A stretch of 64,000 nucleotides of DNA from Phycicoccus sp. Soil748 (GCF_001428025.1 NZ_LMSC01000005.1:30000-93999); one strand, 5' to 3'; counted from the stretch's first letter, positions 11,731-21,594 are shown. The notes: a model not told the origin generated them from the letters alone. Translations and numbers: made by a program.

Positions 11731-12596
11731 GGGACTGCCGGGGCGCGGGTGGGCCCGGGCCGGACGGCCCGGCGGGCCGGGCTGGGGCGGACGGCCACGA
11801 GCCAGCCGACCACCACAGTGAGGAGGAGGGCCGCGACGCTCGTCCCCGCCCAGGCGCCGGAGCTCCTCTCGAACGTCGTGCCCAGGAGCCCCAGGAGGCT
11901 CGCTGCGGGGTACCCGGCGGCGACGACCGCCGAACCCGCGAGGACGTTGGCGCTCCGGGCGCGCAGGGCGTCGTCGGCGGCGAGCAGGTCGCCGTCGACG
12001 GCCGGCTGGGGGCGCGAGGCCACGCGGCGCAGGGTGGCGGTGACGGCGGCCAGCCCCGCGGCGGCGGCGGCCAGCCAGAGCGTGGCCTCCCCGCGCAGCC
12101 CGGGCGCCCCGGATCCCACGGACCCGGCCCGGGTCACGACGGCGACGTACAGGACCACCAGCGCCAGGCAGGCCAGCCCGAGCAGCACCGCGGCGCCACG
12201 CCGCAGGTAGGCGGTGACCGTCCGCCGCGCCAGCGAGGCGGTGCGCCGGCCGGACTCGACCACGAGGCCCGCGAGCCGCCACTCGGCGACCACGGCCCCG
12301 ACGAACCACCCCAGGAAAGCAGCCGTGAAGTTGAGGGTGAGCCGGTCGTCGCGCAGCGCCCACAGCAGGCCGAGCAGCACGCCGGTGGTGAGCCCGAGCG
12401 CGCGCCAGCGTCGCGTGACCGCCAGGGCCCGCACCACGAGCGGACCGTTGGCCTCGGTGACGAGCAGCTCCTGACGGGCAGCAAAGCGGCGCAGGCGGGG
12501 CAGCGAGACCGGCGCGGTCGAGACGCCGGCGACGAGCACCATGACCCCCACACCGAGCAGGGCGACGACGAGGAGGACGACGAAGCGGACGGTCAT
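11727..12596 (-). CDS. Multi-pass membrane protein of unknown function
   Basis: A 289-residue protein with about six hydrophobic segments, the first being VVLLVVALLGVGVMVLVAG at the N-terminus. I recognise no enzymatic motif. The ATG at 12596 was chosen because the hydrophobic helix starts there; an in-frame codon at 12653 would run through the operator region. It is translationally coupled to the downstream GntR regulator, which suggests it is a component of the envelope function that regulator controls. Confidence 0.7.
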   Translation of the reverse strand: MTVRFVVLLVVALLGVGVMVLVAGVSTAPVSLPRLRRFAARQELLVTEANGPLVVRALAVTRRWRALGLTTGVLLGLLWALRDDRLTLNFTAAFLGWFVGAVVAEWRLAGLVVESGRRTASLARRTVTAYLRRGAAVLLGLACLALVVLYVAVVTRAGSVGSGAPGLRGEATLWLAAAAAGLAAVTATLRRVASRPQPAVDGDLLAADDALRARSANVLAGSAVVAAGYPAASLLGLLGTTFERSSGAWAGTSVAALLLTVVVGWLVAVRPSPARRAVRPGPTRAPAVP

Positions 12597-12632
12597 GGCG
12601 CCACCCTGCACCTCGAGCAACCCTTGTGTCAA

Positions 12633-12652
12633 TGTAGCAACACAGTGATACA
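12633..12652. promoter_or_regulatory. Palindromic operator, probably for the YtrA-type GntR regulator
   Basis: TGTAGCA-N6-TGATACA, an inverted repeat with one mismatch in 7-bp arms. It lies between the divergent genes starting at 12596 (minus) and 12662 (plus), and its right arm overlaps the -10 box TACATT (12649-12654) of the plus-strand gene. Position and symmetry fit a GntR dimer site that would shut off both directions. Confidence 0.6.
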
Positions 12653-12654
12653 TT
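12649..12654 (+). promoter_or_regulatory. Leaderless -10 box of the 12662 gene
   Basis: TACATT followed by 7 nt and ATG at 12662. TTGTGT at 12624-12629 could serve as a -35 box at a long 19-bp spacing. The box is partly inside the palindromic operator. Confidence 0.5.
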
Positions 12655-12661
12655 CACGGCC

Positions 12662-13279
12662 ATGGACGAGCAGCGGGGGAGTGGGGCGCCGACAGCCGAG
12701 GGCCCTTCGCAGGTGGCGCGCGGGGCCGGGTACGGCGTGAGCGACGAGGTGTGGCGCGCCATCGAGCCCGAGGCCCGCGCAGCCGCCGTCCGTGAGCGCA
12801 GGGCCCTGCTGCGTACGGCGCTCGTCACCGCCCTCGTGGTGCTCCTCGGCGTCGGGGTGGCGTGGTCCGGTGTGTTCTCCCCGCGCCTGTCCGGCGGCGA
12901 CAACTCCGGCTACGGCAGCGGGACGCCGGGCAGCCGCGGGCACCTGTCGTTCGACCTGCACAACGACGGCGTGGTCACCGAGCACGTGACCCGGTGGGCC
13001 ATTCCGGTGCCCGGCGTCGAGGTGCAGCCGGTGGCCCCGCAGTCGCTCGACCTGGCGCCGCGGTCGAAGCAGACCGTGCGCCTGGAGTTCCAGGTCACCG
13101 ACTGCACCGCGGCCACCCGGGTCGCCCGCGCCCTGGCCCGGCAGCACCCGGTCGACGGGCTCGGCGTCCGCATCTGGGCGAGCCGACCCTGGGGCTCCGT
13201 CGAGACGACCGTCACCCCACCCGGGTCGGTGACGGACATGGTGCTCATGTCCTGCGGGGTGGACCTCTCCGACGAGTAG
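12662..13279 (+). CDS. Single-pass membrane protein with an extracytoplasmic domain, unknown function
   Basis: A 205-residue protein with a cytoplasmic N-terminus of about 45 residues, one membrane segment (about 49-70, TALVTALVVLLGVGVAWSGV) and an outer domain of about 130 residues. The outer domain has two cysteines, in VTDCTAA and LMSCGVD, which could form a disulfide. No family is recognised. It is divergent from the GntR/membrane-protein operon and shares its operator, so it is probably co-regulated. Confidence 0.65.
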   Translation: MDEQRGSGAPTAEGPSQVARGAGYGVSDEVWRAIEPEARAAAVRERRALLRTALVTALVVLLGVGVAWSGVFSPRLSGGDNSGYGSGTPGSRGHLSFDLHNDGVVTEHVTRWAIPVPGVEVQPVAPQSLDLAPRSKQTVRLEFQVTDCTAATRVARALARQHPVDGLGVRIWASRPWGSVETTVTPPGSVTDMVLMSCGVDLSDE

Positions 13280-13333
13280 CCGCGCGCCGGCCGGACGCTC
13301 GACGGGGGCCGGGTCCTGCGGCCACTGCTCTGG

Positions 13334-13339
13334 CAGGAT
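13334..13339 (+). promoter_or_regulatory. Leaderless -10-like box of the nucleoside hydrolase gene
   Basis: CAGGAT, then 7 nt, then the ATG at 13347. The first base departs from TANNNT, so this is weaker than the other examples. Confidence 0.4.
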
Positions 13340-13346
13340 CGCGGGC

Positions 13347-14321
13347 ATGGCCATCCCCGTCGTGCTCGACGTCGACACCGGCGTGGACGACGCCTGTGCC
13401 CTGCTCCTCGCCGCGCTGCACCCTGGTCTCGACCTGCGCGCCGTGACCTGTGTCGGCGGCAATGCGCCGGTGGACGACGTCGTCGCCAACACGCTGACCG
13501 TCCTCGACGCGGCCGGGCGCGCGGACGTCGTCGTCGCCCGCGGTGCGGAAAGGCCCCTGCTCGAGGAGGCCGTCGACGCGCGCCACGTCCACGGGGCCGA
13601 CGGCATGGGCGACCTCGACTGGCCGAAGTCGTCCCGGCAGCCGGACCCGCGGCACGCCGTCGAGGTGCTGCGGGACGTCCTGCGCGAGGCGGCTGCGACC
13701 GACGAACCCGTCACCCTCATACCCCTCGCACCCCTGACCAACATCGCCCTGCTGCTGCGCACCTACCCCGAGGTCGCGCGGGGCCTGCGTGAGGTCGTCT
13801 TCATGGGTGGGGCGGCCGACGTCGGCAACGCCACCGCGTCGGCCGAGTTCAACGTCTTCCACGACCCGGAGGCGGCGGCCGTCGTCCTCGACGCGTGCGC
13901 CGACCTCGGCATCGCCGTGACCATGTACGGCCTCGACGTCTTCTACGCCCCGCACATCGGCCTCGCGCAGGCCGACGCGCTCGTGGCGGTCGGTGGCCGG
14001 GGCGCGGCCGAGCTCGCCGGGCGGCTCGTCCGGTTCCAGGCGGAGCGGTTCGGGGCGGGGTCAGCCACGATCGGCGACGCGGGCGCCGTCTGCGCGGTCC
14101 TCGACCCGGGGGGCGTGCAGCGCGAGAAGCTCCCGGTCCGCGTCGAGCTCGCGGGCACCTGGTCGCGGGGGCGCACCATCGTCGACCGCCGTGACTGGAC
14201 CGGCGACCTGTCGCACGACCCGCACGGCCTCGCCCCGACGACCATCGACGTGTGCCTCGAGGTCGACGCCGACCGCTACGCCCGCCTCTGGCTCGACACC
14301 GTCGGCGGGGGTTCGCTCTGA
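13347..14321 (+). CDS. Inosine-uridine preferring nucleoside hydrolase
   Basis: Hydrolyses the N-glycosidic bond of ribonucleosides to free base and ribose; 324 residues, as usual for the family. The calcium-binding motif DVDTGVDDACALL (Asp8, Asp10, Asp14, Asp15) is at the N-terminus; TLIPLAPLTNIALLL and VFMGGAADVGNATASAEFN follow as expected. The stop overlaps the ATG of a ribokinase gene (TGATG), so the released ribose is probably phosphorylated by the next gene product. The exact base preference cannot be read from the sequence. Confidence 0.93.
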   Translation: MAIPVVLDVDTGVDDACALLLAALHPGLDLRAVTCVGGNAPVDDVVANTLTVLDAAGRADVVVARGAERPLLEEAVDARHVHGADGMGDLDWPKSSRQPDPRHAVEVLRDVLREAAATDEPVTLIPLAPLTNIALLLRTYPEVARGLREVVFMGGAADVGNATASAEFNVFHDPEAAAVVLDACADLGIAVTMYGLDVFYAPHIGLAQADALVAVGGRGAAELAGRLVRFQAERFGAGSATIGDAGAVCAVLDPGGVQREKLPVRVELAGTWSRGRTIVDRRDWTGDLSHDPHGLAPTTIDVCLEVDADRYARLWLDTVGGGSL

Positions 14322-15139
14322 TGGGCCGCGTCGTCGTCCTCGGGTCGCTCAACGTCGACCTCGTCGCCCATGTCGAGCGGCACCCGCGCCCGGGGGAGAC
14401 GGTCCTGGCCGACGCCGCCGTGGAGCGGTTCGCCGGCGGCAAGGGCGGCAACCAGGCCGTGGCCGCCGCCGCAGCCGGTGCCGAGGTCGTCATGGTCGGA
14501 GCCGTGGGCGACGACGACGGCGGCGCCGCCTACCGCGCCCGCCTCGAGCGGCTCGGTGTCGACGTGTCCGCCGTGGCCGTCGCACCCGCCGCCACCGGCC
14601 AGGCGTGGATCGTGGTCGACGACGAGGGGGAGAACTCCATCGTGGTCGTCGCCGGAGCCAACGGCCACGTCACCGCCGACCTGCCGCCGCTCGGGGAGGG
14701 GGACGTCCTGCTCGTCCAGCTCGAGGTCCCCGTATCGGTCGTGGCCCGGGCCGCCCGCGCGGCGCACTCCAGGGGAGCGCGCGTGGTGGTCAACGCCGCG
14801 CCGTACGCGGCCCTGCCGCACGACGTCGCGCAGCTCGCCGACCCGGTGGTCGTCAACGAGCACGAGGCCATGCAGCTGGCCGACTCCGACGTCGTCGCAG
14901 GCTCCCTGCTGGTGACCTTCGGGGCGGCGGGGTGCAGCTGGGACGGTGAGCGGTTCGAGGCGGCGCCGGTCGCAGCGGAGGACGTGGTCGACACCACGGG
15001 CGCCGGCGACGCCTTCTGCGGCGCCCTCGCGGCGGCCCTGGCCGGCGGCGCGGACCGGGCTGAGGCCGTGCGCCGGGCAGCGGCGGCGGGGGCGGCTGCG
15101 GTCCGCCACCACGGCGCCCAGCCCGACCCGGCCCTGTAG
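14321..15139 (+). CDS. rbsK: Ribokinase
   Basis: PfkB-family kinase, ribose plus ATP to ribose-5-phosphate; 272 residues, slightly short for the family. The substrate motif GGKGGNQAVAAAAAG is near residue 40. The C-terminal PfkB signature DTTGAGDAFCGALAAAL contains the catalytic Asp. It is coupled by a 1-nt overlap to the nucleoside hydrolase, forming a nucleoside-ribose salvage pair. A small hairpin (CGGCGA, loop of 4, TCGCCG at 15152-15167) follows the stop and may help terminate. Confidence 0.93.
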   Translation: MGRVVVLGSLNVDLVAHVERHPRPGETVLADAAVERFAGGKGGNQAVAAAAAGAEVVMVGAVGDDDGGAAYRARLERLGVDVSAVAVAPAATGQAWIVVDDEGENSIVVVAGANGHVTADLPPLGEGDVLLVQLEVPVSVVARAARAAHSRGARVVVNAAPYAALPHDVAQLADPVVVNEHEAMQLADSDVVAGSLLVTFGAAGCSWDGERFEAAPVAAEDVVDTTGAGDAFCGALAAALAGGADRAEAVRRAAAAGAAAVRHHGAQPDPAL

Positions 15140-15159
15140 TCGACCGCTCGACGGCGAAC

Positions 15160-15192
15160 CCTCGCCGCGAGTTCGCGTGGAGTTCACCCGGA
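15160..15192 (+). promoter_or_regulatory. PHO-box-like tandem 11-bp repeats
   Basis: Two adjacent 11-bp units, GTTCGCGTGGA (15171-15181) and GTTCACCCGGA (15182-15192), preceded by a weaker unit at 15160-15170. They match the GTTCACC-type direct repeats bound by actinobacterial PhoP. The repeats lie 64-96 bp before the start of the PhoX-like gene. Confidence 0.6.
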
Positions 15193-15255
15193 GCCGGTCG
15201 GATGGGGCTGCTGCGCCCCGTGGCGCACCCTTCCTGCTCGAGAACGGACCTGCGC

Positions 15256-16746
15256 ATGCCTCTGTCCCGTCGTTCCCTCCTGACCTCCGGCGCCGCCACC
15301 GGCGCCGGCCTCGTCGTCGCCGGCGCCCTGCAGCCGGCCGCCGCCCTCGCAGCCCCGGCCACGCCCGCCCACGGTGGCTCGCGGACCCGGCTCTTCCCGC
15401 CGCTCACCCACACCGAGGGTGACCTGCTGGCGCTGCCCCGTGGCTTCTCCGCCACCCCCGTCGCAGTGTCCGGCAGCACCGAGGTGCACGACGGCACCGG
15501 CAAGGTCGTCGGCGCCACCCCCGAGCGACCCGACGGCACGCTCGTCGTGGCCGGCCCGCGCGGCTACCGGCTGGTGCAGAACCACGAGGCGTCGCCGGGC
15601 AGCGCCGCCCCGGTGCCGTTCGTCGAGGGCACGGTCTACGACCGCGGCGCGCTCGGCGGCGGGTGCACCGTCATCGAGACCACCCGCCAGGGCGCTCGCG
15701 TCTCAGAGTGGGTCGGCCTGTCGGGCACCATCAGCAACTGCGCCGGCGGCCCGACGCCGTGGGGCAGCTGGCTCACCTGCGAGGAGACCGAGGCCAAGGC
15801 CGGCACCGGTGGCCTCGAGAAGGACCACGGTTACGTCTTCGAGGTGTTCGCCGGCGCCCCGACCGACCAGGTGCCGCGGCCCATCGCCGCCTGGGGCCGT
15901 GCGCCCCACGAGGCCGTCGTCGTCGAGCCGAGCCGCCAGCGGGTCTACCTGACCGAGGACGCCAGCAAGCCGACCGGCCTGCTCTACCGCTGGACGGCAC
16001 CCGCGGGCTACAAGCTCCGCGCCGGCATCGCCGACCACCTCGGCCCGGACGACGGCACGCTCGAGGCGCTCGCCGTGGTGGGTCCCGACGGCGGCATCCT
16101 CCCGGACCTCGCCTACGTGACCGCGGGCCAGATCGGCCGTCCCTTCGCGACCCGCTGGGTACGGGTGCCCGACCGCCACGCGCGCGACACCTCCCTGCGC
16201 AAGCAGTTCGCCGACGGTGCCGTCACCCACTCCAAGAAGCTCGAGGGCGCGTGGGGTGACCGCCGCGGCATGTACTTCGTGGCCAGCTTCGCCTTCGCGG
16301 CCGGTGACCTGCCCGCCGACGCGACGCCGCACGACGGACAGCTCTGGTACTACGAGTACGCCACCTCGACGCTCACGCTGGTCGCCTACTACCCGTACAA
16401 CCCGCTCCTGCACAGCGAGACGCTGGACCCGGAGACGGGTCTGGGCCGCAGCCTCGACCTGGCCTTCGACGGCCCCGACGGCTGCCACGTCTCGCCCTAC
16501 GGCAGCCTGGTCCTGTCCGAGGACGGCAACACCGCCAACCACCTGCTCTCGTGGAGCCGCGAGACCGGCGCCCAGGCGATCGCGCGCAACCTCGTCGTCC
16601 AGGAGCGCACGGCGGCCGGGGTCCCGGTCTACAGCGAGATGACGGGCCCGTGCTTCTCGCCCGACGGGCGCGTGCTGTTCGGCAACGTCCAGGAGCCCGG
16701 GCACGTCTTCGCGATCAACGGCCCCTGGCGCACCTACCTGGGCTGA
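15256..16746 (+). CDS. PhoX-like (DUF839) phosphatase, Tat-exported
   Basis: Probable secreted alkaline phosphatase of the PhoX/DUF839 family. PhoX enzymes use iron and calcium and are exported folded through the Tat system. From the ATG at 15256 the protein is 496 residues and begins with a Tat signal, SRRSLLTSGAATGAGLVVAG. Family-like segments include LVQNHEASPG, CAGGPTPWGSWLTCEE, and GCHVSPYGSLVLSEDG. An upstream in-frame ATG at 15202 would put extra residues before the Tat motif and was rejected. The PHO-box-like repeat upstream suggests induction under phosphate limitation. Confidence 0.85.
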   Translation: MPLSRRSLLTSGAATGAGLVVAGALQPAAALAAPATPAHGGSRTRLFPPLTHTEGDLLALPRGFSATPVAVSGSTEVHDGTGKVVGATPERPDGTLVVAGPRGYRLVQNHEASPGSAAPVPFVEGTVYDRGALGGGCTVIETTRQGARVSEWVGLSGTISNCAGGPTPWGSWLTCEETEAKAGTGGLEKDHGYVFEVFAGAPTDQVPRPIAAWGRAPHEAVVVEPSRQRVYLTEDASKPTGLLYRWTAPAGYKLRAGIADHLGPDDGTLEALAVVGPDGGILPDLAYVTAGQIGRPFATRWVRVPDRHARDTSLRKQFADGAVTHSKKLEGAWGDRRGMYFVASFAFAAGDLPADATPHDGQLWYYEYATSTLTLVAYYPYNPLLHSETLDPETGLGRSLDLAFDGPDGCHVSPYGSLVLSEDGNTANHLLSWSRETGAQAIARNLVVQERTAAGVPVYSEMTGPCFSPDGRVLFGNVQEPGHVFAINGPWRTYLG

Positions 16747-16814
16747 GGCCCTTCCCGGCCACGGTGACCGACGCGCGCCGCCCCTGGCGCCGTCGTCGAG
16801 CCCGTGGCCGACAC

Positions 16815-16853
16815 CGGCCGGCCGCGACCTCGGGGGAGAGTCGCGGCCGGCCG
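16815..16853. terminator. Bidirectional terminator between convergent genes
   Basis: A 14-bp perfect stem (CGGCCGGCCGCGAC at 16815-16828 with its complement at 16840-16853) around an 11-nt loop, placed between the ends of the PhoX-like gene and the convergent methyltransferase gene. Confidence 0.75.
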
Positions 16854-16878
16854 CGTTGTGCCGCGCCGTGTCGTGCTG

Positions 16879-18111
16879 TCAGCTGGGGCGCACGACGAGG
16901 ACGACCTGGTTGCTGCGCACCCGGGTCAGGACGATGACGGCCTCGGTGTGCCCCTTCGCGGGCAGGCGCAGCTGGCGGCGCAGGAGGTCGGCGTCGATGC
17001 TGACGCCGCGCTTCTTGATGGTGAGGCGGTCGACGCCGTGGTCGCGCAGCCAGCCGCGCAGGGCCTTGACGTTGAAGGGCATCGCCTCGACGACGGCATA
17101 CCGGCGCGCGTAGGGGACTTCGACGGAGCGGGAGGACCCGACGTAGCCGACTCCGGTGTCGAGCTCCGAGCCGTCAGTGGCCGCGGTGAGGGCTGGTACG
17201 AGGCCTGCACGCAGCACCGCGCGGTCGGGCTCGTAGAGCCACGGCCCGACGTCGGCGAGGTTGACCAGGGTGGGCGCCGTGGAGTCGCCGTCGTGCTCGG
17301 TGACGTGGACCGGCGACGCGCCCTCGTGCAGCAGCACCGCGGTGCGCCCCGGCGTGCGGGCCAGCGGCCCGAACCACACGGCGCACTCGACGACCTCGCC
17401 GTCTACCGAGGTCCACTGCGCCTCTGCGCCGGTGGGGAGGGCCGCGTGGGGGAAGGCCGGGCTCAGCTTCGCCCCGGTCGCAGGCAGGTCGCGGGCGAGC
17501 GCCTGCACCGTGTCCCACGAGGGTGACATCTCGTCGAGCCGGAAGAGTCGGCGCGTGCGTCCGCTGACGTCGGCGACCCCGGGGGTGCGCCGCGCCGGGT
17601 CCAGCCAGGCGCCGACGCCCCGGGCACCCTCGCCCGCAGGCGGCGTGAACTCCTCGGCCAGCCCCTGCTGGGCCGAGGACTCGGGCCAGTGGCGGAGGTT
17701 GACGCCCGCGATCGCGGCGGTCACCTCGTCGGCGTCGACGGCCCGCACCCGCAGGTCGAGGCCGGCCATGGCCATGGCGTCGGCGCCGATGCCACACCCG
17801 AGGTCGTGCACGGTGTGGATGTCCGCGGCCCGGAAGCGCTGCGCGTGCTGCGCGGCGACGTTGAGCCGGGTCGCCTGCTCGAGCCCGTCGGAGGTGAAGA
17901 GCATGCCCTGGGCGAACTCGCCGAACTTCGCGGTCGCCCGCGCCCGCAGCCGGGCCTGGTTGAGGGCGGCGGCGACGAGGTCGGGCTCGAACCCGGCGTC
18001 GCGCAGCCGCTGCTGGAGGCCGAGGGCCCGCGACTCGTCGTAGGGCGGAAGGGACTGCAGCAGCCCCCACCCCTCACCGGTCGTGAGCCGGCGGAGCAGG
18101 GGGAGGTCCAT
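16879..18111 (-). CDS. SAM-dependent methyltransferase with THUMP-like C-terminal domain
   Basis: A 410-residue class I methyltransferase. The SAM-binding loop DLGCGIGAD is at residues 103-111, with VRAVDADEVTAAIAGVNLRH as the following strand. The C-terminal part (RRQLRLPAKG... end) resembles the THUMP-like domain that accompanies this actinobacterial family. The substrate is unknown; an RNA or small-molecule target is possible. Two ATGs compete, at 18120 and 18111. The latter was chosen because it lies 7 nt after the -10-like CAGAAT. Confidence 0.8.
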   Translation of the reverse strand: MDLPLLRRLTTGEGWGLLQSLPPYDESRALGLQQRLRDAGFEPDLVAAALNQARLRARATAKFGEFAQGMLFTSDGLEQATRLNVAAQHAQRFRAADIHTVHDLGCGIGADAMAMAGLDLRVRAVDADEVTAAIAGVNLRHWPESSAQQGLAEEFTPPAGEGARGVGAWLDPARRTPGVADVSGRTRRLFRLDEMSPSWDTVQALARDLPATGAKLSPAFPHAALPTGAEAQWTSVDGEVVECAVWFGPLARTPGRTAVLLHEGASPVHVTEHDGDSTAPTLVNLADVGPWLYEPDRAVLRAGLVPALTAATDGSELDTGVGYVGSSRSVEVPYARRYAVVEAMPFNVKALRGWLRDHGVDRLTIKKRGVSIDADLLRRQLRLPAKGHTEAVIVLTRVRSNQVVLVVRPS

Positions 18112-18118
18112 GGCGAGC

Positions 18119-18124
18119 ATTCTG
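18119..18124 (-). promoter_or_regulatory. Leaderless -10-like box of the methyltransferase gene
   Basis: Minus-strand CAGAAT, 7 nt (GCTCGCC), then ATG at 18111. Confidence 0.4.
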
Positions 18125-18128
18125 GCGT

Positions 18129-18166
18129 ATCCCGCCCGGCCGGTCCGTGGGCCGGTCGGGCGGGAT
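18129..18166 (-). terminator. Terminator downstream of the GNAT gene
   Basis: A 15-bp stem with one mismatch (5' arm 18129-18143, 3' arm 18152-18166) and an 8-nt loop. It is about 50 bp after the end of the minus-strand acetyltransferase gene and just upstream of the methyltransferase promoter. Confidence 0.65.
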
Positions 18167-18212
18167 GCGCGGGGGCGTCTGGCCCGGACGGCGTGTGCCT
18201 CCCGGTGGTGGG

Positions 18213-19034
18213 TCAGGCGGGGCGCTTCCACTCGTACGGCGTGGTGGTGGAGACCTTGACCAGCCCGGCCCGCTCGAGGATGGGGCGGGAGAACTCGGTC
18301 GAGTCGCTGTTGAGGTAGCGCTTGCCGTGGGCGAGGGCCGAACGGGCGCGAGCGGCCGTCAGCGCGCGGTAGATGCCTCTGCCGCGCCACTGCGGCAGCG
18401 TGGCGCCGCCCCAGAGCCCGGCGAACTCGGTGCCCGCGACCGGCTCGAGCCGCCCGGCGCTGACGACCTCGTCATCCGCCTCCGCGACCCACATCTCCAT
18501 GTCGTCCCGGGTCCGCAGCCGGTGCAGGATCTGCTCGGCCATCTCCGCCTCGCGCTCGGGGGAGTCGCCGAAGACCTCCGCCTGCATCCTCAGCATCGCG
18601 CGGACGTCGGCCTCGTCGGTGACCTGTCGCACCCGCACGCCGTCCGGCAGGTCGACGTCGCCGGCGAGCAGGTGCGCGTCGCCGACCATGACCGACTCCG
18701 GTTCGTCCGGCACGAACCCGTGGTCGACGAGCGCCTCGTGCAGGCCCGGCGCGTGGTCGTGGCCGCGGGTCTTCCACTCGACCCGGACGATGTCCGGCAG
18801 CGCCTCGTAGTGGGCCAGCGCGCCGCGGACGAGCTCACGCACCGAGGCCTCGTCCGCCGGCCGGCCGTCGACGTCAAGGCTGCGGTAGCTGATGAAGCCG
18901 CGACCGCCGAGGAAGGTGGCCAGGACCAGCGGGCCGAGCCGGTCGACCACGACCGCGGACGGCACCTCCGCCTCCTCCCTCAGCTGGGAGTCGTAGGCGT
19001 GGAGCAGGGCGGCGGCACTGGCGGCATCGGTCAC
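18213..19034 (-). CDS. GNAT-family N-acetyltransferase
   Basis: A 273-residue two-lobed GNAT protein. The C-terminal lobe has the clear acetyl-CoA site GGATLPQWRGRGIYRALTAA followed by SDSTEFSRPILERAGL. The N-terminal lobe is a degenerate second GNAT-like fold. The substrate is unknown. The GTG at 19034 (VTDAASAAALLHAYDSQLR) was preferred to an ATG at 19097 because it follows the -10-like CAGGGT (19042-19047) by 7 nt and matches the usual start of homologues as I remember them. It diverges from groES. Confidence 0.8.
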   Translation of the reverse strand: MTDAASAAALLHAYDSQLREEAEVPSAVVVDRLGPLVLATFLGGRGFISYRSLDVDGRPADEASVRELVRGALAHYEALPDIVRVEWKTRGHDHAPGLHEALVDHGFVPDEPESVMVGDAHLLAGDVDLPDGVRVRQVTDEADVRAMLRMQAEVFGDSPEREAEMAEQILHRLRTRDDMEMWVAEADDEVVSAGRLEPVAGTEFAGLWGGATLPQWRGRGIYRALTAARARSALAHGKRYLNSDSTEFSRPILERAGLVKVSTTTPYEWKRPA

Positions 19035-19041
19035 GGCGACG

Positions 19042-19047
19042 ACCCTG
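19042..19047 (-). promoter_or_regulatory. Leaderless -10-like box of the GNAT gene
   Basis: Minus-strand CAGGGT, then 7 nt, then GTG at 19034. The first base is off consensus. Confidence 0.35.
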
Positions 19048-19125
19048 CCGGGGTGCGTGGTCCCGTGGCAATCGGGTTTCGCCGACGGCCGCCGCATCCG
19101 CCCTCGGCGAACATGGCGTGAACCG

Positions 19126-19152
19126 TTGGCACTCGAGTTGACCGAGTGCCAA
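19126..19152 (+). promoter_or_regulatory. CIRCE element 1 upstream of groES
   Basis: TTGGCACTC-N9-GAGTGCCAA, an inverted repeat matching the HrcA operator. Its 9-nt centre contains most of a -35 box (TTGACC, 19138-19143), so HrcA binding would block RNA polymerase. Confidence 0.92.
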
Positions 19153-19167
19153 CTCCGTCTCTAGATT
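19138..19167 (+). promoter_or_regulatory. groES-groL promoter
   Basis: -35 TTGACC at 19138-19143 and -10 TAGATT at 19162-19167 with an 18-bp spacer. The predicted start near 19174 falls at the beginning of the second CIRCE element. Confidence 0.75.
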
Positions 19168-19172
19168 TGCCG

Positions 19173-19199
19173 TTGGCACTCAGGTTCGTCGAGTGCTAA
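19173..19199 (+). promoter_or_regulatory. CIRCE element 2 upstream of groES
   Basis: TTGGCACTC-N9-GAGTGCTAA, a second HrcA operator 20 bp downstream of the first, overlapping the predicted transcription start. Two copies flanking the -10 box imply tight heat-shock repression. Confidence 0.92.
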
Positions 19200-19315
19200 C
19201 GAGCCACCCGGTCGACCCCCGCGACGGCGACCGGACGGCAAGCACTCGGCACCACCCGGCAGTACCCGCACCATCCACCTGTCACTCCGACATTCCCGAA
19301 GGGGAGGTCCTCATC

Positions 19316-19609
19316 GTGTCGGTTTCCATCAAGCCGCTCGAAGACCGCATCGTCGTCAAGTCCGTCGAGGCCGAGCAGACCACTGCGTCCGGTCTCGTCA
19401 TCCCGGACACCGCGAAGGAGAAGCCCCAGGAGGGCGAGGTCCTCGCGATCGGTCCCGGCCGCATCGACGACAACGGCAACCGTGTCCCGCTCGACGTCAC
19501 CGTCGGCGACCGGGTCATCTACAGCAAGTACGGCGGCACCGAGATCAAGCACGGCGGCGAGGAGTACCTCATCCTCTCCGCGCGCGACGTCCTCGCCATC
19601 GTCGGCTGA
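19316..19609 (+). CDS. groES: Co-chaperonin GroES
   Basis: Heptameric lid of the GroEL chamber, 97 residues. Family segments [19 protein letters not shown], the mobile loop [15 protein letters not shown] and [19 protein letters not shown] are all present. It starts with GTG at 19316, preceded by the strong ribosome site AGGGGAGG. It lies under two CIRCE operators. A hairpin separates it from groL. Confidence 0.98.
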   Translation: MSVSIKPLEDRIVVKSVEAEQTTASGLVIPDTAKEKPQEGEVLAIGPGRIDDNGNRVPLDVTVGDRVIYSKYGGTEIKHGGEEYLILSARDVLAIVG

Positions 19610-19629
19610 GCATTCGCACCTGATGAGTG

Positions 19630-19669
19630 ACGTGCCCTGTATGCCGACTGGTCGGCATACAGGGCACGT
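19630..19669 (+). terminator. Perfect hairpin between groES and groL
   Basis: A 19-bp perfect inverted repeat (5' arm 19630-19648, 3' arm 19651-19669) with only two bases between the arms, so the RNA would fold as an 18-bp stem with a CTGG loop. A T-containing stretch ending in TTTT follows. It could attenuate groL relative to groES or stabilise the groES message; function is inferred only. Confidence 0.65.
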
Positions 19670-19698
19670 TGCCTTCGTTCCCTGATTTTCGCTGCTAG

Positions 19699-21327
<1,629 letters not shown>

Positions 21328-21375
21328 CCTCACGCCCAGCCGGGGCTGAGTGCGGTTCGTCCGCGCCGTACCTCG

Positions 21376-21410
21376 CGAAGGCCCGTCCCCACACCGGGGG
21401 CGGGCCTTCG
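21376..21410 (+). terminator. Terminator after groL
   Basis: 15-bp stem with one mismatch (CGAAGGCCCGTCCCC at 21376-21390 and its partner at 21396-21410) and loop ACACC, about 50 bp after the groL stop. Confidence 0.75.
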
Positions 21411-21594
21411 TCGCGTGCTTGGACGCCGCTACCGCGCGGTGGCGCCGCGCCGCGGTCCAGGTCCATTCGCGCCGGATCTGTCCCGAACCGCCCCTGGTGG
21501 GCGGTCACGAGGGCGATTGGTGACTGATCCGGCGTGTGTCGCCCCGGCGGCACGACCGGTATGGCGCCTGCGGTGATGCCGGTGCGACGCTGGG

